Shown piece by piece: positions 1 to 7,402 of a stretch of 23,634 nt of DNA (positions are counted from its first letter, which is position 1; each line of letters opens with the position of its first letter). Origin of the DNA: JAABTH01 sp964492615 (GTDB taxonomy: Bacteria > Bacillota > Dethiobacteria > DTU022). Where the stretch lies: positions 1 to 23,634 of the forward strand of contig CAZBKZ010000037.1 of the NCBI GenBank assembly GCA_964492615.1. Reading direction: 5' to 3'. The notes under the pieces are model-generated. The model made no database searches. It was not told the DNA's origin and saw nothing but the letters and a program-made list of their open reading frames with translations. A program made the translations under genes and the position numbers.

Positions 1-65
1 TTGCTCCGACCCGAACCTTCAGGGGGCACGGGCACCATACCGAACGCTCTACCTCGTTGAAGTAG
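1..65 (+). CDS. rpsS: 30S ribosomal protein S19, C-terminal end (partial)
   Basis: Reading from base 3, the frame gives 20 residues ending in a TAG at 63-65, including APTRTFRGHG and ending HHTERSTSLK. This is the conserved C-terminal tail of S19, a protein of the 30S head near the decoding region. Only the tail is in the window; the gene begins upstream. The position directly before rplV is the standard S10-operon order, which supports the call although the fragment is short. Confidence 0.88.
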   Translation, partial: APTRTFRGHGHHTERSTSLK

Positions 66-88
66 GGCAGAGGAGGCACGAATATTAA

Positions 89-430
89 ATGGAAGCAAAA
101 GCACAAGCCCGCTACGTGCGCCTTGCGCCGCGGAAAGTGAGAGAAGTAGTTGACCTGATCCGTAATAAAAATCTTGATGAAGCGATCAGTATACTGCGTT
201 ATACGCCGCGCCGTGCTGCCGAAGCGGTTACAAAAGTAGTTAATTCTGCGGCAGCAAATGCCGAGAACAACCTGGAAATGAATCGCGGTAATCTTTACAT
301 CGATCAGGCTTATGTCGATGAAGGCCCTACAATGAAAAGGGTTCAGCCGCGAGCCAGGGGTAGAAGATTTATGATTCTAAAAAGGACCAGCCATATTACG
401 GTTGTAGTCAAAGAGAGAAAGGGGGTCTAG
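89..430 (+). CDS. rplV: 50S ribosomal protein L22
   Basis: A 113-residue protein with the L22 N-terminus (YVRLAPRKVREVVDLIR) and the C-terminal beta-hairpin region (GPTMKRVQPRARGR, then TSHITVVV) whose loop lines the nascent-peptide exit tunnel. Length is normal for the family (about 110). An AGGAGG at 71-76 sits 12 bases before the ATG. It lies between rpsS and rpsC as in the S10 operon; its stop is two bases from the rpsC start. Confidence 0.97.
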   Translation: MEAKAQARYVRLAPRKVREVVDLIRNKNLDEAISILRYTPRRAAEAVTKVVNSAAANAENNLEMNRGNLYIDQAYVDEGPTMKRVQPRARGRRFMILKRTSHITVVVKERKGV

Positions 431-432
431 TT

Positions 433-1116
433 GTGGGACAAAAAGTTAGCCCCATCGGATTCCGCATCGGAGTAATCCGTGATTGGGATGCCCGCTGGTT
501 TGCCGCAAAGGATTATAAAAATCTTCTTCACGAAGATTTGCAAATCAGGGAATATATCCAGTCTTCGCTTCAGAGTGCTTCGGTTTCGCGGATAGAAATA
601 GAGCGGGCGGCAAACAACCTGAGAATTAACATTCATACTGCCAAGCCGGGAATGGTTATCGGCCGTGGTGGTGCCGGAGTAGAAGAACTGAGGAAAAAAC
701 TTGAAGCATTGACTGATAAGAAAGTGCATTTAAATATTATTGAAATTAAAAAGCCCGAACTTGATGCTTTTCTGGTAGCTGAGAGTGTTGCTTCTCAGCT
801 TGAAAGAAGAATTGCGTTCAGAAGGGCGATGAAGCAGGCTGTTTTCCGTACAATGCGCAATGGCGCCCAGGGTGTTAGAATTGCTTGCAGCGGTAGACTT
901 GGTGGTTCCGAAATGGCTCGTAACGAGAGCTACTATGAAGGAACTGTGCCTCTGCAAACATTGCGTGCCGATATTGACTATGGTTTTACTGAAGCCAAAA
1001 CTACCTATGGAAGAATCGGCGTAAAAGTATGGATTTACAAAGGAGAAATATTGCCCTCAAAGCCGGGTAAAAATGAAAAGCCTGCAGAGGAGGTAGACGC
1101 CAATGTTAATGCCTAA
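433..1116 (+). CDS. rpsC: 30S ribosomal protein S3
   Basis: A 227-residue S3 that starts with GTG (MGQKVSPIGFRIG). The KH-type RNA-binding domain is visible around residues 60-100, with the GxxG loop as VIGRGGAGVEELR, and the C-terminal domain has ARNESYYEGTVPLQT and DIDYGF. S3 forms part of the mRNA entry channel. The acidic tail (EKPAEEVDANVNA) is variable in the family. Only two bases separate it from rplV, and its last 14 bases overlap rplP, so translation is probably coupled. Confidence 0.97.
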   Translation: MGQKVSPIGFRIGVIRDWDARWFAAKDYKNLLHEDLQIREYIQSSLQSASVSRIEIERAANNLRINIHTAKPGMVIGRGGAGVEELRKKLEALTDKKVHLNIIEIKKPELDAFLVAESVASQLERRIAFRRAMKQAVFRTMRNGAQGVRIACSGRLGGSEMARNESYYEGTVPLQTLRADIDYGFTEAKTTYGRIGVKVWIYKGEILPSKPGKNEKPAEEVDANVNA

Positions 1117-1531
1117 GCGGGTAAAATTCCGTCGTCAGCATCGCGGCCGCATGAAGGGTAAAGCTAAGGGCGGCACAGTTGTTCAGTTTGGCGAATATGG
1201 TATGCAGGCGCTTGAGCCTTCCTGGATTAGCAGCCAGCAGATTGAAGCAGCTCGTATTGCGATGACCAGGTTTATAAAGAGGGGCGGAAAGGTTTGGATC
1301 CGTATATTCCCTGATAAACCTGTTACTGAAAAACCGGCTGAAACCAGGATGGGTAAAGGTAAAGGTTCGCCGGAATACTGGGTGGCAGTTGTTAAACCGG
1401 GACGGGTTATGTTTGAACTGGCCGGAGTTAGCGAAGAGATTGCCAAAGAGGCCATGCGCCTGGCATCAAACAAGCTGCCTATTAAAACCAAGTTTGTGAA
1501 AAGAACTGAAGCGGGTGGTGGAGCAGAATGA
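1103..1531 (+). CDS. rplP: 50S ribosomal protein L16
   Basis: A 142-residue L16 beginning MLMPKRVKFRRQHRGRMKG and carrying GKVWIRIFPDKPVT and RMGKGKGSPEYWVAVVKPG, all family hallmarks. L16 helps position tRNA in the A site. The ATG at 1103 lies inside the end of rpsC; a GAGGAGG at 1086-1092 gives it its own SD with a spacer of about 10 bases. The 3' end overlaps rpmC by four bases (ATGA). Confidence 0.97.
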   Translation: MLMPKRVKFRRQHRGRMKGKAKGGTVVQFGEYGMQALEPSWISSQQIEAARIAMTRFIKRGGKVWIRIFPDKPVTEKPAETRMGKGKGSPEYWVAVVKPGRVMFELAGVSEEIAKEAMRLASNKLPIKTKFVKRTEAGGGAE

Positions 1532-1719
1532 AAGTGAAAGAAATACGTGAATTTAACGAACAGGAACTTGAAGAAAAAGTTAAAGAACTGAAAGAAGAGC
1601 TTTTTAATCTTCGTTTTCAGGAAGCCACCGGTCAGTTGGAAAATTGTATGCGTATTCAAGAGGTCCGCCGTAGTATTGCCCGGGTTAAAACCGTGCTCAG
1701 GGAACGGGCCCTAAGCTGA
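1528..1719 (+). CDS. rpmC: 50S ribosomal protein L29
   Basis: A 63-residue, two-helix protein (MKVKEIREFNEQELEEKVKEL, then LRFQEATGQLEN and IARVKTVLRER), typical of L29, which sits at the exit-tunnel rim near L23 and is part of the platform used by SRP and trigger factor. The start overlaps the rplP stop as ATGA, which suggests translational coupling. Length is normal (60-70). Confidence 0.96.
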   Translation: MKVKEIREFNEQELEEKVKELKEELFNLRFQEATGQLENCMRIQEVRRSIARVKTVLRERALS

Positions 1720-1747
1720 GCTTAAATAGGAAGGGAGGCCCATCGAT

Positions 1748-2005
1748 TTGGAAACTGTAAATCGTAAAGTGCGCAGCGGCCGGGTCGTAAGCGACAAGAT
1801 GGATAAAACCAGGGTGGCTTTGGTTGAAAGAACAACCCGACACCCGTTGTATGGCAAAATTATACGCCGGTCGAAAAAGTATAAATTTCATGATGAAGCA
1901 AACGAATCCCGAGTAGGCGATATAGTAAGGATCATGGAAACCAGGCCGCTTAGTAAGGATAAAAGGTGGCGCCTGGTGGAGATCGTTCAACGGTCGAAGC
2001 TATAG
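1748..2005 (+). CDS. rpsQ: 30S ribosomal protein S17
   Basis: An 85-residue OB-fold protein with the S17 pattern GRVVSDKMDKTRVALVE, HPLYGKIIRRSKKYKFHDE and GDIVRIMETRPLSKDKRWRL. S17 is a primary 16S rRNA binder in the 30S body. TTG is the start codon; an AGGGAGG at 1732-1738 precedes it. A 53-base gap containing a strong hairpin separates it from rplN. Confidence 0.97.
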   Translation: METVNRKVRSGRVVSDKMDKTRVALVERTTRHPLYGKIIRRSKKYKFHDEANESRVGDIVRIMETRPLSKDKRWRLVEIVQRSKL

Positions 2006-2009
2006 GCAG

Positions 2010-2042
2010 ATTCTCCGCCGGATAGCCTGCCGGCCGGAGAAT
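2010..2042 (+). promoter_or_regulatory. Strong hairpin in the rpsQ-rplN gap
   Basis: Left arm ATTCTCCGCCGG (2010-2021) and right arm CCGGCCGGAGAAT (2030-2042) are complementary over 12 pairs with one extra base on the right arm; the loop is 8 bases. It ends directly before the rplN SD (AAAGGAGAGG, 2043-2052). No T-run follows, so it is not a standard intrinsic terminator. A role in mRNA processing, stability or control of rplN translation is inference. Confidence 0.6.
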
Positions 2043-2058
2043 GAAAGGAGAGGCATCG

Positions 2059-2427
2059 ATGATTCAAAACGAAACTATCTTAAACGTAGCCGATAACTCG
2101 GGAGCTAAAAAGGTCCTTTGTATCAAGGTCCTTGGAGGATCGAAGCGCAAATCAGGCCATATTGGCGATATTATTGTTGCTTCGGTTAAAGAGGCAACCC
2201 CGGGTGGTGTAGTAAAAAAAGGCGAAGTAGTCAGGGCCGTGATAGTGCGGACAAAAAGCCCGCTTAATCGTAAAGACGGTTCTCATATTCATTTTGATGA
2301 GAACGCGGCAGTTATTATCAATGAACAAAATAATCCGCGCGGAACCCGTATTTTTGGTCCTGTTGCCCGTGAGCTGAGGGAAAAAGATTTTATGAAAATC
2401 GTCTCCCTTGCACCGGAAGTGATTTAA
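2059..2427 (+). CDS. rplN: 50S ribosomal protein L14
   Basis: A 122-residue L14 (MIQNETILNVADNSGAKK, GDIIVASVKEATPGG, GTRIFGPVARELR), the family length. L14 binds 23S rRNA at the subunit interface, next to L19. An in-frame ATG exists at 2041, but it lies within the hairpin arm and just before the SD AAAGGAGAGG (2043-2052). The start at 2059 has the SD at the right distance and gives the conserved N-terminus, so it is preferred. It is the first gene of the spc segment. Confidence 0.97.
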   Translation: MIQNETILNVADNSGAKKVLCIKVLGGSKRKSGHIGDIIVASVKEATPGGVVKKGEVVRAVIVRTKSPLNRKDGSHIHFDENAAVIINEQNNPRGTRIFGPVARELREKDFMKIVSLAPEVI

Positions 2428-2455
2428 CTGTTCATTTTGGAGGTGGCGAAATCCG

Positions 2456-2785
2456 GTGGAAGTAAAAAAAATGTCTGTCCGCCGAGGAGATAAAGTTCTG
2501 GTTCTCTCCGGGAAGGACAAAGGTAAAAAAGGTAAAGTGATCGCCACTTTTCCCCGCCTAGGCCGGGTAAAGGTGGAAGGGGTCAACATGATTAAAAAAC
2601 ATGCCAAGCCGACCCGAAAAGTCCCCCAGGGGGGTATCCGGGAGATGGAAGCGGCATTTCCGGCATCAAAAGTGATGATTGTCTGCCCGGCTTGCAACAA
2701 GCCGTCCCGGGTAGGAAAGAAGGTACTACCTGATGATCGCCGGGTTCGAGTATGCCGGAAGTGCGGCGAATCGCTGGATAAGTAA
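2456..2785 (+). CDS. rplX: 50S ribosomal protein L24, with four-cysteine zinc ribbon
   Basis: A 109-residue L24 with an N-terminal KOW motif (RRGDKVLVLSGKDKGKKGKV, about residues 9-28) and VEGVNMIKKHAKP. L24 is an early 23S rRNA assembly initiator. The C-terminal part has CPAC (77-80) and CRKC (100-103), a probable zinc ribbon absent from the E. coli protein. The GTG at 2456 is chosen because GGAGGTGG at 2439-2446 is well spaced; an ATG at 2471 would also give a plausible protein. Confidence 0.96.
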   Translation: MEVKKMSVRRGDKVLVLSGKDKGKKGKVIATFPRLGRVKVEGVNMIKKHAKPTRKVPQGGIREMEAAFPASKVMIVCPACNKPSRVGKKVLPDDRRVRVCRKCGESLDK

Positions 2786-2804
2786 GGAGGGTTAATGCGT
2801 AACA

Positions 2805-3347
2805 ATGTCACGAATGAAACAGAAATACCTAGATGAAGTAAGGCCCGCCCTTGTTAAGCGGTTTTCCTATAATAATATTATGCAGGCGCCGCGGATAGAA
2901 AAGGTAGTTATTAATATGGGGTTGGGTGAAGGAAAAGAAAACCCGAAAATACTGGATGCAGCGGTAAACGATCTCTCGATTATAACCGGCCAGAAGCCGA
3001 TTATAACCAGAGCGCGTGTGTCAGTGGCCAGTTTTAAAGTTCGTGAAGGCATGCCTATCGGCTGCAAACTGACTTTGCGTGGAGTCCGTATGTATGATTT
3101 TCTGGATAAGCTGTTTAATATAGCTTTGCCCAGGGTCCGGGATTTCCGGGGTATCTCGCCGCATTCTTTTGATGGGCGAGGGAACTTTACAATTGGTATT
3201 AAAGAGCAGTTGATTTTTCCCGAGATCGAATACAGTCAAGTAGAAAGAGTGCTCGGCATGGACATAACTATTGTCACCTCTGCCGGGACTGACGAAGAAG
3301 CGCGCGAACTTCTCACTTTAATGGGCCTGCCCTTTAAGGCAGCCTGA
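2805..3347 (+). CDS. rplE: 50S ribosomal protein L5
   Basis: A 180-residue L5, full length for the family, with MQAPRIEKVVINMGLGE, TGQKPIITRARVSVASFK, RGVRMYDFLDKL and FPEIEYSQVERVLGMDITIVT. L5 binds 5S rRNA and contacts the P-site tRNA. The SD GGAGG (2786-2790) is 14 bases from the chosen ATG. A nearer ATG at 2794 is out of frame and opens only a 13-codon frame. Confidence 0.97.
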   Translation: MSRMKQKYLDEVRPALVKRFSYNNIMQAPRIEKVVINMGLGEGKENPKILDAAVNDLSIITGQKPIITRARVSVASFKVREGMPIGCKLTLRGVRMYDFLDKLFNIALPRVRDFRGISPHSFDGRGNFTIGIKEQLIFPEIEYSQVERVLGMDITIVTSAGTDEEARELLTLMGLPFKAA

Positions 3348-3382
3348 GAGAAAATTATCGCGTAAGTTTAAGGAGGAAAAGG

Positions 3383-3568
3383 ATGGCCAAGAAATCATTA
3401 ATAGCCAAGGCCAAAAGAGAGCCTAAATTTTCGGTTCGCCGCTATAACCGGTGTTACATCTGCGGCCGCCCAAGGGCTTATTTACGTAAATTCGGCTTGT
3501 GCCGCCTTTGCTTTCGTCATCTGGCCAACGAGGGAAAAATACCGGGAGTTAAAAAAGCCAGCTGGTAA
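3383..3568 (+). CDS. rpsN: 30S ribosomal protein S14, zinc-binding type Z
   Basis: A 61-residue short-form S14 with zinc ligands C24, C27, C40 and C43 (CYIC and CRLC around RAYLRKFGL). The longer, zinc-independent form lacks these cysteines. S14 completes the 30S head. SD AAGGAGG lies at 3370-3376. Its place between rplE and rpsH is the standard spc order. Confidence 0.97.
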   Translation: MAKKSLIAKAKREPKFSVRRYNRCYICGRPRAYLRKFGLCRLCFRHLANEGKIPGVKKASW

Positions 3569-3597
3569 GATGATGAAAGAATGAGAGGAGGTTGTGA

Positions 3598-3999
3598 TTG
3601 CCAATGATGACAGATCCTATTGCCGATATGCTGACACGTGTGCGTAATGCCAATAATGTACGGCATAAAACTGTGGAAATCCCTGCTTCCAATGTGAAGC
3701 GCTCTATTGCGGCGATCATGAAGCAGGAAGGTTTCATTAAGGATTTTGAGTTTATCAAGGATACCAAGCAGGGTGTACTACGTGTTCATCTTAAATATGG
3801 TCCGCATGACGAAAAAATTATCAGCGGTCTGAAAAGAATCAGCAAGCCCGGTTTGCGGGTTTATGTTAAAAAAGATGAACTACCCAAAGTTCTGGGAGGA
3901 TTGGGAATAGCAGTTATTTCCACTTCTCAGGGGTTGATGAGTGACCGTCAGGCCCGGGAAACCGGTAAAGGCGGAGAAGTTTTATGCTATATCTGGTAG
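3598..3999 (+). CDS. rpsH: 30S ribosomal protein S8
   Basis: A 133-residue S8 with MTDPIADMLTRVRNAN at the start, and GLRVYVKKDELPKVLGGLGIAVISTSQGLMSD plus GKGGEVLCYIW at the end. S8 is a central-domain 16S rRNA binder, and in E. coli it represses the spc operon by binding its mRNA. The start is either TTG 3598 (SD GAGAGGAGG at 3583-3591, 6-base spacer) or ATG 3604; the mature protein differs by two residues. Confidence 0.96.
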   Translation: MPMMTDPIADMLTRVRNANNVRHKTVEIPASNVKRSIAAIMKQEGFIKDFEFIKDTKQGVLRVHLKYGPHDEKIISGLKRISKPGLRVYVKKDELPKVLGGLGIAVISTSQGLMSDRQARETGKGGEVLCYIW

Positions 4000-4019
4000 C
4001 ATAGCGAGGAGGTTTACCG

Positions 4020-4556
4020 ATGTCCCGAACCGGTAAAAAGCCCGTTATTGTACCTGCGAATGTTGAGGTACAGCTTGACGGGAGCAATATTAAGGTAAAA
4101 GGTCCCAGGGGTCAGCTTTCACAAGAACTGCCCCAGGAGATGATTATTGAACAGGAGAAAGATCAAATCCTGGTCAAAAGACCTTCAGACAGCCCGCAGC
4201 ACAGGGCACTGCATGGTTTGACCAGAACGCTGATCGATAACATGGTAGTCGGAGTAACCGAAGGTTACAGCCGTAACCTCGAGCTGGTTGGTGTCGGCTA
4301 TAAAGCGGCAATGCAGGGCAAAAAACTTGTTCTCAATATCGGTTTTTCACACCCGGTGGAGTTTGAACCAGGTGAAAACGTGGAAATCGAAGTGCCCAGC
4401 CCGACCAAGATTACCGTTAAAGGTATCGATAAGCAAAAAGTGGGTAACCTTGCTGCAGTTATCCGCAAAACTTATCCGCCCGAACCATATAAAGGCAAGG
4501 GCATACGTTATGAGAATGAATACGTCCGCCAGAAAGTTGGCAAAGCGGGCAAATAA
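4020..4556 (+). CDS. rplF: 50S ribosomal protein L6
   Basis: A 178-residue L6, standard length, with the N-terminal MSRTGKKPVIVPANVEV, VTEGYSRNLELVGVGYKAAMQG in the middle and the C-terminal signature PEPYKGKGIRYENEYVRQKVGKAGK. L6 lies near the sarcin-ricin loop and helps late 50S assembly. SD GCGAGGAGG (4004-4012) precedes the ATG. Confidence 0.97.
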   Translation: MSRTGKKPVIVPANVEVQLDGSNIKVKGPRGQLSQELPQEMIIEQEKDQILVKRPSDSPQHRALHGLTRTLIDNMVVGVTEGYSRNLELVGVGYKAAMQGKKLVLNIGFSHPVEFEPGENVEIEVPSPTKITVKGIDKQKVGNLAAVIRKTYPPEPYKGKGIRYENEYVRQKVGKAGK

Positions 4557-4575
4557 TCGCCTGGAGGTGTAATAA

Positions 4576-4944
4576 GTGCTTAAAGCAAAATCTCGTCTAC
4601 ATAGCCGGAAACGGCGTCACCGCAGAGTGAGAAAAAAAGTAAGCGGTACACCGGAAAGGCCCCGGTTAAATGTATTTCGCAGCAGCAAGAATATTTATGC
4701 CCAGGTGATCAATGACTATACCGGAGAGACCCTGGTTGCTGCCTCCAGCCTGGATCCGGATCTGCGCGCCAGTTCTCCTTACGGGGGGAATAAAGATGCA
4801 GCCCGGAAAGTAGGAGAACTTCTTGGCCGCAGGGCTGTTGATAAAGGCATAAAAGATGTAGTTTTTGATCGGGGTGGTTACCTGTACCACGGCCGAGTAA
4901 AAGAATTGGCCGAAGGAGCCCGTGAAGGCGGGTTAAACTTCTAG
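4576..4944 (+). CDS. rplR: 50S ribosomal protein L18
   Basis: A 122-residue L18: basic N-terminus (KSRLHSRKRRHRRVRKKVSGTPERPRLNVFRS), IYAQVINDYTGETLVAASS and VVFDRGGYLYHGRVKELAEGAREGGL at the end. L18 carries 5S rRNA into the 50S subunit with L5. The start is GTG with a CTGGAGG SD at 4561-4567. Between rplF and rpsE, as usual. Confidence 0.97.
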   Translation: MLKAKSRLHSRKRRHRRVRKKVSGTPERPRLNVFRSSKNIYAQVINDYTGETLVAASSLDPDLRASSPYGGNKDAARKVGELLGRRAVDKGIKDVVFDRGGYLYHGRVKELAEGAREGGLNF

Positions 4945-4953
4945 AAAGGGGGA

Positions 4954-5460
4954 ATGGCAGGGGTGTCGAAAATCGAACCAACACAGGAGTTAGTTGAAAA
5001 AGTAGTAAAAGTCAACCGTGTAGCCAAGGTTGTTAAAGGCGGACGCCGGTTTAGTTTTAGCGCCCTGGTTGTTGTCGGCGATCAGAATGGAGTTGTCGGC
5101 GCAGGAATGGGAAAAGCCGGGGAAGTACCCGAGGCTATTCGTAAGGGTATAGAAGATGCAAAGAAAAACCTGATTCGTGTACCAATGGTTGGGACAACTA
5201 TTACTCACCCGGTGATCGGACGTTTTGGCGCAGGAGAAGTTTTACTTAAGCCTGCTTCAGAAGGTACCGGAGTTATAGCCGGTGGACCAGTTCGTGCAGT
5301 CCTTGAACTGGCCGGAGTAAGGGATATCCTCACCAAATCTCTCGGCTCTTCAAATGCGATCAATATTGTCAGCGCAACCTTAGAGGGGCTAAAATCGCTT
5401 AAAAAGGCTGAAGATGTTAGCAGGTTGCGCGGAATTGAAGTTGAGAAGCTGCTTGGTTAA
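4954..5460 (+). CDS. rpsE: 30S ribosomal protein S5
   Basis: A 168-residue S5. The double-stranded RNA-binding-like N-terminal domain spans roughly residues 15-80 (RVAKVVKGGRRFSFSALVVVGD, GVVGAGMGKAGEVPEAIRKG), and the C-terminal domain carries GGPVRAVLELAGVRDILTKSLGSSN. S5 affects decoding fidelity and, in well-studied bacteria, spectinomycin binding at the loop with the KGGRRF segment. AAAGGGGG at 4945-4952 sits very close to the ATG at 4954. Confidence 0.97.
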   Translation: MAGVSKIEPTQELVEKVVKVNRVAKVVKGGRRFSFSALVVVGDQNGVVGAGMGKAGEVPEAIRKGIEDAKKNLIRVPMVGTTITHPVIGRFGAGEVLLKPASEGTGVIAGGPVRAVLELAGVRDILTKSLGSSNAINIVSATLEGLKSLKKAEDVSRLRGIEVEKLLG

Positions 5461-5474
5461 GGAGAGTTAAAGAT

Positions 5475-5660
5475 ATGGCAAAAAAAATTCAAATTACCCT
5501 GGTTCGCAGTCCGCTGACCTGTAAACCGAAACACCGTCGCACTGTGAAGGCGCTCGGTTTAAAGAAAATTGGTCAGACAGTTATTCATGATGATACTGAT
5601 GTGATCAGGGGAATGGCCAATACAATTGATTATCTGGTAAACATTGAAGAGAGTAAGTGA
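5475..5660 (+). CDS. rpmD: 50S ribosomal protein L30
   Basis: A 61-residue L30 (IQITLVRSPLTCKPKHRRTVKALGLKKIGQTV, then GMANTIDYLVNIEE), the usual bacterial length. It binds 23S rRNA; no special role can be read from the sequence. GGAGAG at 5461-5466 is the SD. It sits between rpsE and rplO, as in other Bacillota. Confidence 0.96.
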   Translation: MAKKIQITLVRSPLTCKPKHRRTVKALGLKKIGQTVIHDDTDVIRGMANTIDYLVNIEESK

Positions 5661-5692
5661 ATTGAGAAGCGGCATAGAGGGAGGTGTAGCCA

Positions 5693-6133
5693 ATGCGCTT
5701 ACACGAATTAAGGCCTCCTGAGGGAGCCAGGAAAGCGGCTAAACGCAAAGGAAGAGGTATGTCTTCCGGCCTGGGTAAAACAGCAGGCCGTGGACAAAAA
5801 GGACAAAAGTCCCGTTCGGGATCAGGTATCCGCCGTGGGTTTGAAGGTGGTCAGATGCCATACTTCCAGCGGCTACCGAAGCGCGGATTTACTAATATTC
5901 ATAAGCAGAAGTGGAATATTGTTAATGTGAGTGATCTTAACGTTTTTGAAGCAGGAACCGTGATTACCCAGGAAATGCTGGTTGAAGCCGGTTTAATCAG
6001 AAACATGCGGGATCCACTGAAAGTATTGGGGAACGGTGACATCAAGCAAAGTCTTGAAGTAAAAGCTAACCACTTTAGTAAACAGGCCCGGGAAAAAATC
6101 GAAGCAGCCGGGGGAAAGGCAGAGGTGATTTAA
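5693..6133 (+). CDS. rplO: 50S ribosomal protein L15
   Basis: A 146-residue L15 with the conserved Gly/Arg-rich N-terminus (MRLHELRPPEGARKAAKR, GLGKTAGRGQKGQKSRSG, FEGGQMPYFQRLPKRGF) that threads into 23S rRNA, and a globular C-terminus that includes VNVSDLNVF. SD GGGAGGTG at 5680-5687. One base separates its stop from the secY start, which suggests translational coupling. Confidence 0.97.
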   Translation: MRLHELRPPEGARKAAKRKGRGMSSGLGKTAGRGQKGQKSRSGSGIRRGFEGGQMPYFQRLPKRGFTNIHKQKWNIVNVSDLNVFEAGTVITQEMLVEAGLIRNMRDPLKVLGNGDIKQSLEVKANHFSKQAREKIEAAGGKAEVI

Positions 6134-6134
6134 A

Positions 6135-7391
6135 TTGCTGGAAACAGTTCGTACCGCTTGGCGGATTAAAGAACTCAGGCAGCGTATCCTCTTCACCCTG
6201 GCCATGTTTGTTGTTTACAGGGTTGGTTCTGCTATTCCCATTCCGGGGACGGATCCATCTAAACTGGCCGAATTTTTTCTGGAGGATACAATCTTCGGTT
6301 TCATCAACATAATCGGCGGCGGGAACTTGAGCAATTTCACCATTTTTGCGCTGGGCATTATGCCCTACATTAACGCTTCCATTATTATGAACCTGTTGAC
6401 TATAGTTATTCCGAAGCTGAAGGAATGGAGTCAGGAAGGGCCCGAGGGGCGTAAGAAAATAACCCAGATAACCAGGTATGGCACTGTTGTTATCGCGATT
6501 ATTCAGGCGCTTGGCCTTTCCACTACAATTGCCAGTGCAGCTGTAATGGACAAGACGATTCTGTCATACGTGACAATTATTATTTCCCTGACTGCAGGCA
6601 CAGCCTTTTTAATGTGGATTGGGGAGTTAATTACCGAAAGAGGTATTGGTAACGGTATTTCACTGTTGATTTTCGCCAGTATTGTTTCCGGTTTTCCGCT
6701 CGGTCTGGCGATGGCAGCAGAACAATATCGCTTTGGACAAATTAATATGTTAACCATACTTCTTGTTATTGTTATCATGCTTGCCCTGATCATTGGGATT
6801 ATCTTACTCGATCAGGGGCAGAGAAGGGTTAACGTGCAGTATAGCAAGCGTGTAGTTGGCCGTAAAATGTATGGGGGCCAGGCAACACATATCCCGATGA
6901 AAGTTAACCAGGCAGGTGTTATTCCGGTTATCTTTGCTTCGGTGCTGTTAAGTTTTCCGCAGACCCTGGTTAGCTTTATACAGCAACCCTGGGCGCAGAG
7001 ACTTGCCGATATGTTAGGCTGGGGCAGCAACCTTAACCTGTTTCTATATGCGCTATTAATCATACTGTTTACTTATTTTTACACCGCGGTTCAGTTTGAC
7101 CCATTTCAGGTCGCGGGTAATATTAAGAAATATGGCGGATTTATACCCGGTTTACGTCCGGGCAGGCCAACTGCCGATTACCTGGCCAGGGTAACCTCAA
7201 GGCTGACTACAGTTGGAGCATTTGCTCTGGCGTTTATAGCAGTTTTCCCGATAATCCTTGAGCGATTAACCGGCATGAGCATTGTATTCACAGGGATTGG
7301 CCTGGTTATTGTTGTCGGTGTTGTTCTGGAAACATTTAAACAAATTGAAAGCCACATGCTGATGCGCAGCTATCGGGGCTTCATGAAGTAG
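6135..7391 (+). CDS. secY: Protein translocase subunit SecY
   Basis: A 418-residue SecY, the channel-forming subunit of the SecYEG translocon in the cytoplasmic membrane. Visible hallmarks are the first TM (RILFTLAMFVVYRVGSAIPIPG), GIMPYINASIIMNLL in TM2, the basic cytoplasmic loop EGPEGRKKITQITRYGT, ITERGIGNGISLLIFA, LDQGQRRVNVQYSKRVVGR and FIPGLRPGRPTADYL. Ten TM segments are expected and the hydrophobic stretches fit. TTG start right after rplO. The downstream neighbour is map, not adk. Confidence 0.98.
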   Translation: MLETVRTAWRIKELRQRILFTLAMFVVYRVGSAIPIPGTDPSKLAEFFLEDTIFGFINIIGGGNLSNFTIFALGIMPYINASIIMNLLTIVIPKLKEWSQEGPEGRKKITQITRYGTVVIAIIQALGLSTTIASAAVMDKTILSYVTIIISLTAGTAFLMWIGELITERGIGNGISLLIFASIVSGFPLGLAMAAEQYRFGQINMLTILLVIVIMLALIIGIILLDQGQRRVNVQYSKRVVGRKMYGGQATHIPMKVNQAGVIPVIFASVLLSFPQTLVSFIQQPWAQRLADMLGWGSNLNLFLYALLIILFTYFYTAVQFDPFQVAGNIKKYGGFIPGLRPGRPTADYLARVTSRLTTVGAFALAFIAVFPIILERLTGMSIVFTGIGLVIVVGVVLETFKQIESHMLMRSYRGFMK

Positions 7392-7402
7392 TGAGATAGT
7401 AT

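Noticed and set aside
1183..1659. 158-codon open frame on the - strand across rplP-rpmC
   Set aside because: Antisense to conserved genes, Phe-rich low complexity from reverse Lys codons; not a gene.
2152..2811. 219-codon open frame on the - strand across rplN-rplX
   Set aside because: It is antisense to three conserved ribosomal genes, with no SD and no recognisable domain; a shadow of their codon use.
2794..2835. 13-codon frame starting at an ATG close to the SD before rplE
   Set aside because: It overlaps the rplE start out of frame and has no family resemblance. A regulatory mini-ORF cannot be excluded but has no support.
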